Shown here in pieces: positions 61,080 through 64,000 of a DNA stretch of 64,000 bases. A program made the position numbers and the translations under genes. The stretch is from Pseudomonas sp. LBUM920 (GTDB taxonomy: Bacteria > Pseudomonadota > Gammaproteobacteria > Pseudomonadales > Pseudomonadaceae): the NCBI RefSeq assembly GCF_003852315.1, contig NZ_CP027762.1, forward strand, positions 6,243,501-6,307,500, read 5' to 3'. The notes under the pieces are model-generated. The model saw only the letters and a list, made by a program, of their open reading frames with translations, had not been told where the DNA came from and ran no database searches. Position 1 is the stretch's first letter, and each line of letters opens with the position of its first letter.

Positions 61080-61979
61080 ATGGAACGGCAACTGGACGCT
61101 TATTGCGCTCACCTGCGCAACGAGCGCCAGGTGTCGCCCCATACCCTGGAAGCCTATCGACGGGACTTGAACAAGGTTCTGGCGTACTGCGAAAAACAAC
61201 AGATCGCCAGCTGGAAAGCCCTGGATATCCAGAGCCTGCGCAGCCTCATCGCGCGTCTGCACCAGCAAGGCCAGTCTTCACGCAGCCTGTCGCGCCTGCT
61301 TTCGGCGGTGCGCGGCCTGTATCACTACCTCAACCGTGAAGGCCTGTGCGATCACGACCCGGCCAATGGCCTGGCCCCGCCCAAGGGCGAACGGCGCCTG
61401 CCCAAGACCCTCGACACTGATCGTGCCCTGCAATTGCTGGACGGTGCCGTCGAAGACGACTTCCTCGCCCACCGCGACCAGGCCATCCTTGAGCTGTTCT
61501 ATTCCTCGGGCCTGCGTTTGTCAGAGCTGACCGGCCTGAACCTCGATCAACTGGACCTGGCGGACGGCCTGGTGCAAGTGCTCGGCAAAGGCAGCAAGAC
61601 CCGCGTGCTGCCGGTCGGCCGCAAGGCTCGGGAAGCCTTGCAGCTATGGTTGCCGCTGCGTCTGTTGACCAACCCCGCGGACGACGCGGTGTTTGTCAGC
61701 CAGCAAGGCCGACGCCTGGGGCCACGGGCGATCCAGGTTCGGGTCAAGCTCGCCGGTGAACGCGAGCTGGGGCAGAACCTGCACCCGCACATGCTGCGAC
61801 ATTCTTTTGCCAGCCATCTGCTGGAATCGTCCCAGGACCTGCGCGCGGTGCAGGAGCTGCTCGGCCACGCCGACATCAAGACCACGCAGATCTACACCCA
61901 CCTCGACTTCCAGCACCTGGCTACGGTGTACGACAGCGCCCATCCACGGGCCAAACGCATCAAGGGCGGCGACTCATGA
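61080..61979 (+). CDS. xerC: Site-specific tyrosine recombinase XerC
   Basis: This 299-residue recombinase resolves chromosome dimers at dif with XerD and FtsK. The N-terminal core-binding domain is MERQLDAYCAHLRNERQVSP onward. Catalytic residues: Arg in YSSGLRLSELTGL, Lys in VLGKGSKTRVLPVG, His/Arg in HMLRHSFASHLLE, His in LLGHADIKTTQIY and the Tyr nucleophile in IYTHLDFQHL. It starts 2 bases after DUF484. Named sss in some Pseudomonas, where it affects phase variation and root colonisation. Confidence 0.97.
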   Translation: MERQLDAYCAHLRNERQVSPHTLEAYRRDLNKVLAYCEKQQIASWKALDIQSLRSLIARLHQQGQSSRSLSRLLSAVRGLYHYLNREGLCDHDPANGLAPPKGERRLPKTLDTDRALQLLDGAVEDDFLAHRDQAILELFYSSGLRLSELTGLNLDQLDLADGLVQVLGKGSKTRVLPVGRKAREALQLWLPLRLLTNPADDAVFVSQQGRRLGPRAIQVRVKLAGERELGQNLHPHMLRHSFASHLLESSQDLRAVQELLGHADIKTTQIYTHLDFQHLATVYDSAHPRAKRIKGGDS

Positions 61980-62671
61980 GTATCAAGCTGATCACCTTCG
62001 ACCTGGACGACACACTCTGGGACAACGTACCCGTCATCATCGGCGCCGAAGCGTCGATGCGCGAATGGCTGGCGACCCATGCCTCCAAGGTCGGCGATTT
62101 GCCTCTTGAGCATTTCGCCAGCCTTCGCCAGCAGGTGCTGGAGCGCCATCCCGAGCTCAAGTACCGCATCAGCCTCCTGCGCCACCGCGTGCTGATGCAC
62201 GCGTTTGAAGAGGCGGGTTATCCACAGCCCGAAGCCACGCAAATGGCAGACGTGTGCTATGAGGCGTTTATTCATGCCCGGCACCAGCTCACGCCATTTC
62301 CCGAAGCCGAGCCGATGCTTCAAGCATTGCGCCAGCATTTCCTCCTGGGCGTGATCACCAACGGCAACGCCGACGTGCAGCGCGTGGGCCTGGCAGATTA
62401 TTTCCACTTTGCGCTGCGCGCCGAAGATATCGGCATCGCCAAGCCGGATGCGCGACTGTTTCAGGAAGCGCTGCAACGCGCCGGCGTGGACGCCAGTCAG
62501 GCCGTGCATATTGGCGACCACCCCGGCGATGACATCGCCGGGGCGCAGCAGGCGGGGCTGCGGGCGGTGTGGTTCAACCCGACGGGCAAAGCATGGGAAG
62601 CGGATAAACGCCCGGATGCGGAAATTCGCAGCTTGAAAGAACTGCCGCCGTTGCTTCGCAGTTGGCAGTAA
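61976..62671 (+). CDS. yigB: HAD family phosphatase (YigB-like)
   Basis: This 231-residue cytosolic phosphatase has HAD motif I FDLDDTLWDN (Asp9 nucleophile, Asp11 acid), motif II VITNGNADV and motif III/IV IAKPDARLF with HIGDHPGDDIAGA. YigB in E. coli hydrolyses FMN and other small phosphates. Its ATG overlaps the xerC stop (ATGA), the same order as E. coli dapF-yigA-xerC-yigB. Confidence 0.92.
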   Translation: MSIKLITFDLDDTLWDNVPVIIGAEASMREWLATHASKVGDLPLEHFASLRQQVLERHPELKYRISLLRHRVLMHAFEEAGYPQPEATQMADVCYEAFIHARHQLTPFPEAEPMLQALRQHFLLGVITNGNADVQRVGLADYFHFALRAEDIGIAKPDARLFQEALQRAGVDASQAVHIGDHPGDDIAGAQQAGLRAVWFNPTGKAWEADKRPDAEIRSLKELPPLLRSWQ

Positions 62672-62698
62672 CGCTATCGCGGCAACACTAAAAACCAA

Positions 62699-62792
62699 AA
62701 TGTGGGAGCGGGCTTGCTCGCGAAGGCGGTGTATCAGTCAGCACATCAGCAACTGACAAAGCGCTTTCGCGAGCACGCCCGCTCCTACATTT
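62699..62792. repeat. REPIN (GTGGGAGCGGGCTTGCTCGCGAA class)
   Basis: AATGTGGGAGCGGGCTTGCT at 62699 faces CGAGCACGCCCGCTCCTACA (mutated at two bases) ending at 62792. It lies between convergent yigB and sutA. Confidence 0.82.
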
Positions 62793-62827
62793 GATGGGTG
62801 GTGACCCTTAGGATTTATTACATCCAT

Positions 62828-62859
62828 GAAAAAGCCCGCAGCGACGGCGGGCTTTTTCA
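62828..62859 (-). terminator. Intrinsic terminator after sutA
   Basis: GAAAAAGCCCGC-AGCGAC-GGCGGGCTTTTTC, a GC stem with A/T tracts on both sides, 20 bases beyond the sutA stop on the minus strand. Confidence 0.9.
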
Positions 62860-62878
62860 TGCAAGCGAGCGGCTGACC

Positions 62879-63205
62879 TCAGATAGGACGGCTACCGTAC
62901 TTGTTATCCGGCTTCTTCGGCGGATCTGCTACCACGTTGGCCTCGACTTCCTGCACTTTGCCGCCTTTGGCGAGGAATTCTTCCATCGCACGGGCCAGCG
63001 CATCGCGCTCTTTGTTCTTGGCTTCAACGCTTGGCAGTTCATCTACCGAAACAGCGGCCTTGGCTTTGCCTTTGGCTGCCGGGACAGGTGCATCGTCGCC
63101 ACCGTCGTCGTCAGCAACGTCCTCAGCTGCCGCCTCAAGACCTTCTTCGGCCTCGTCGTCGTCACCGACTTCGAGTTCGTCGTTTTCCAGATCATCGTCG
63201 CTCAT
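62879..63205 (-). CDS. sutA: RNA polymerase-associated regulator SutA
   Basis: This 108-residue protein matches SutA, described in P. aeruginosa as an intrinsically disordered protein that binds RNA polymerase and helps slow-growing cells. The N-terminal 45 residues are strongly acidic (DLENDELEVGDDDEAEEGLE), the middle is a Lys/Ala segment (AAKGKAKAAVSVDELP), and a short central helix is ERDALARAMEEFLAKGG. The basic tail is PPKKPDNKYGSRPI. Low complexity explains the lack of a fold. Position next to yjbQ and amtB supports the call. Confidence 0.85.
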   Translation of the reverse strand: MSDDDLENDELEVGDDDEAEEGLEAAAEDVADDDGGDDAPVPAAKGKAKAAVSVDELPSVEAKNKERDALARAMEEFLAKGGKVQEVEANVVADPPKKPDNKYGSRPI

Positions 63206-63307
63206 GTTCTACCTCATGACTTGCGAAAAGCAGATTAGTTATAGCCCAGCTTCACCCTCTGTCGAGGTCGCCGGAAAAAAATCAACATCCACTGGATTAC
63301 CAGTGGC

Positions 63308-63733
63308 TTATGCCCCATCACCGTGCAAGGTGGCGAGGACTTTACGAGCACCGCCATGATCACGGTGCTCGCCCAGATAAACACCTTGCCAGGTCCCCAT
63401 CGCCAAGCGGCCGGCCTTGACCGGCAAACTCAGCTGGCAGCCCAGGAGACTGGCCTTGAAGTGCGCCGGCAGATCATCCGGACCTTCGTCGTTGTGTTCG
63501 AACCCTGCACGCCCTTGCGGCACCAGCGAGTTGAAAAAACGCTCGAAGTCACGGCGAACCGCCGGGTCGGCATTTTCGTTGACCGTCAACGAAGCCGAGG
63601 TGTGCTGCAACCACAAATGCAACAGGCCCACACGGCACGCTTTCAATTCAGGCAGGCCGGCGAGCAACTCATCCGTCACCAAGTGAAAGCCCCGGGGCTT
63701 GGCCCGCAGGGTTATCAGGGTCTGTTGCCACAT
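63308..63733 (-). CDS. yjbQ: YjbQ family protein (secondary thiamine-phosphate synthase type)
   Basis: This 141-residue cytosolic protein of the UPF0047/YjbQ family carries the conserved GLLHLWLQHTSASLTVNENA, HNDEGPDDLPAHFKASLLG and MGTWQGVYLGEHRDHGGAR. Three His/Asp residues in these blocks form a probable metal site. Some members have weak thiamine-phosphate synthase activity; the true role is unknown. Located between sutA and amtB. Confidence 0.93.
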   Translation of the reverse strand: MWQQTLITLRAKPRGFHLVTDELLAGLPELKACRVGLLHLWLQHTSASLTVNENADPAVRRDFERFFNSLVPQGRAGFEHNDEGPDDLPAHFKASLLGCQLSLPVKAGRLAMGTWQGVYLGEHRDHGGARKVLATLHGDGA

Positions 63734-63900
63734 ACAGTTCTCCGCCTATCGGCGCGCATTCTAGCGCGCTCTGGAAAAAAACAAAGTACCGAATACACCT
63801 ACATGCCTGTAAGACATTCACACCCTTAAAAGTGCCGTGTGGTTCCCATCACAAAGTCGGCATAAACCCGTACACCTTTAGCCACAGACAAACCCCAGAC

Positions 63901-63934
63901 AAAAAAATGCCCGGCAAGCCGGGCATCTTTTTTT
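63901..63934 (-). terminator. Intrinsic terminator after amtB
   Basis: ATGCCCGGC-AA-GCCGGGCAT flanked by A and T tracts, 8 bases beyond the amtB stop on the minus strand. Confidence 0.9.
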
Positions 63935-63941
63935 CGCGTAC

Positions 63942-64000
63942 TTACAAGTTGTAGCCGCGCTCGTTGTGTTGTGCCAGATCGAGGCCCACGGCCTCTTCTT
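63942..64000 (-). CDS. amtB: Ammonium transporter AmtB, C-terminal end
   Basis: Only the last 18 codons are in the window: EEAVGLDLAQHNERGYNL then TAA. This is the conserved cytoplasmic tail of AmtB-type ammonium channels, whose G-L-D-L-x-x-H-x-E-x-GY motif contacts GlnK. The gene runs off the right edge. Its position beyond yjbQ fits the Pseudomonas order. Confidence 0.85.
   Translation of the reverse strand, partial: EEAVGLDLAQHNERGYNL

Overview
The window is chromosomal DNA from a Pseudomonas of the fluorescens group. Three things point there: high-GC coding style, the gene order (ubiD, rho, trxA, ppx/ppk, hemB, algP, algQ, dsbB, hemYXDC, algR, argH, cyaA, rnk, cyaY, lppL-lysA-dapF-xerC, sutA, amtB), and repeated REPIN-type palindromes of the kind scattered through fluorescens-group genomes. 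It closely follows the P. aeruginosa order as I remember it (from the rbbA neighbourhood to amtB), with accessory genes inserted at a few points. All family assignments are by reading; no search was run. I see no tRNA, rRNA, CRISPR array, prophage or insertion sequence.

Layout. 1-1442: end of an RbbA-like ABC ATPase/permease and its partner permease. 1642-4808: FliL-like exported protein, quinone oxidoreductase and glpT, which has two good GlpR operator matches upstream. 4805-8690: accessory block of chaC, a TonB-dependent receptor and a small PagP-like outer-membrane barrel. 8687-15163: a 2Fe-2S flavodoxin-type reductase overlapping ubiD, an SGNH-fused O-acyltransferase, rho and trxA. 15285-23569: accessory block between trxA and ppx, with a FadR-type regulator, a divergent amino-acid ABC importer (four genes) and a chaperone-usher fimbrial operon (four genes). 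24053-28948: ppx converging on ppk-hemB. 29157-32486: DedA protein, sterol-desaturase-family hydroxylase, elbB and yaiI.

32489-37785: a cytochrome c/FTR1 iron permease, divergent from a four-gene envelope cluster (COG3014-type TPR lipoprotein, YcfL-type lipoprotein, short LpoB-type lipoprotein, periplasmic LpoB/CsgG-type protein) whose role I cannot assign. 37924-42872: LysE exporter, small mechanosensitive channel, ABC-F ATPase, TIGR02444 protein and the repeat-rich histone-like algP. 43065-50197: FKBP isomerase, algQ, dsbB, the hemCDXY operon and algR, with no algZ sensor kinase between algR and argH. 50699-57847: argH, GST, two small proteins, cyaA, rnk, a DUF1289 protein and cyaY. 58086-62671: lppL-lysA-dapF-DUF484-xerC-yigB, a tightly packed cluster. 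62879-64000: sutA, yjbQ and the 3-prime end of amtB.

Most of the window is core metabolism and regulation. Haem synthesis (hemB, hemC, hemD, hemX, hemY), lysine/peptidoglycan precursor synthesis (lysA, dapF), polyphosphate turnover (ppx, ppk) and global regulators (rho, algQ, algR, algP, cyaA, rnk, sutA) dominate. The items most worth follow-up are the PagP-like barrel with altered catalytic positions (8208-8690), the uncharacterised envelope lipoprotein cluster (34642-37785), the intrinsic terminator inside the fimbrial operon, and the coupled UbiD/2Fe-2S reductase pair.
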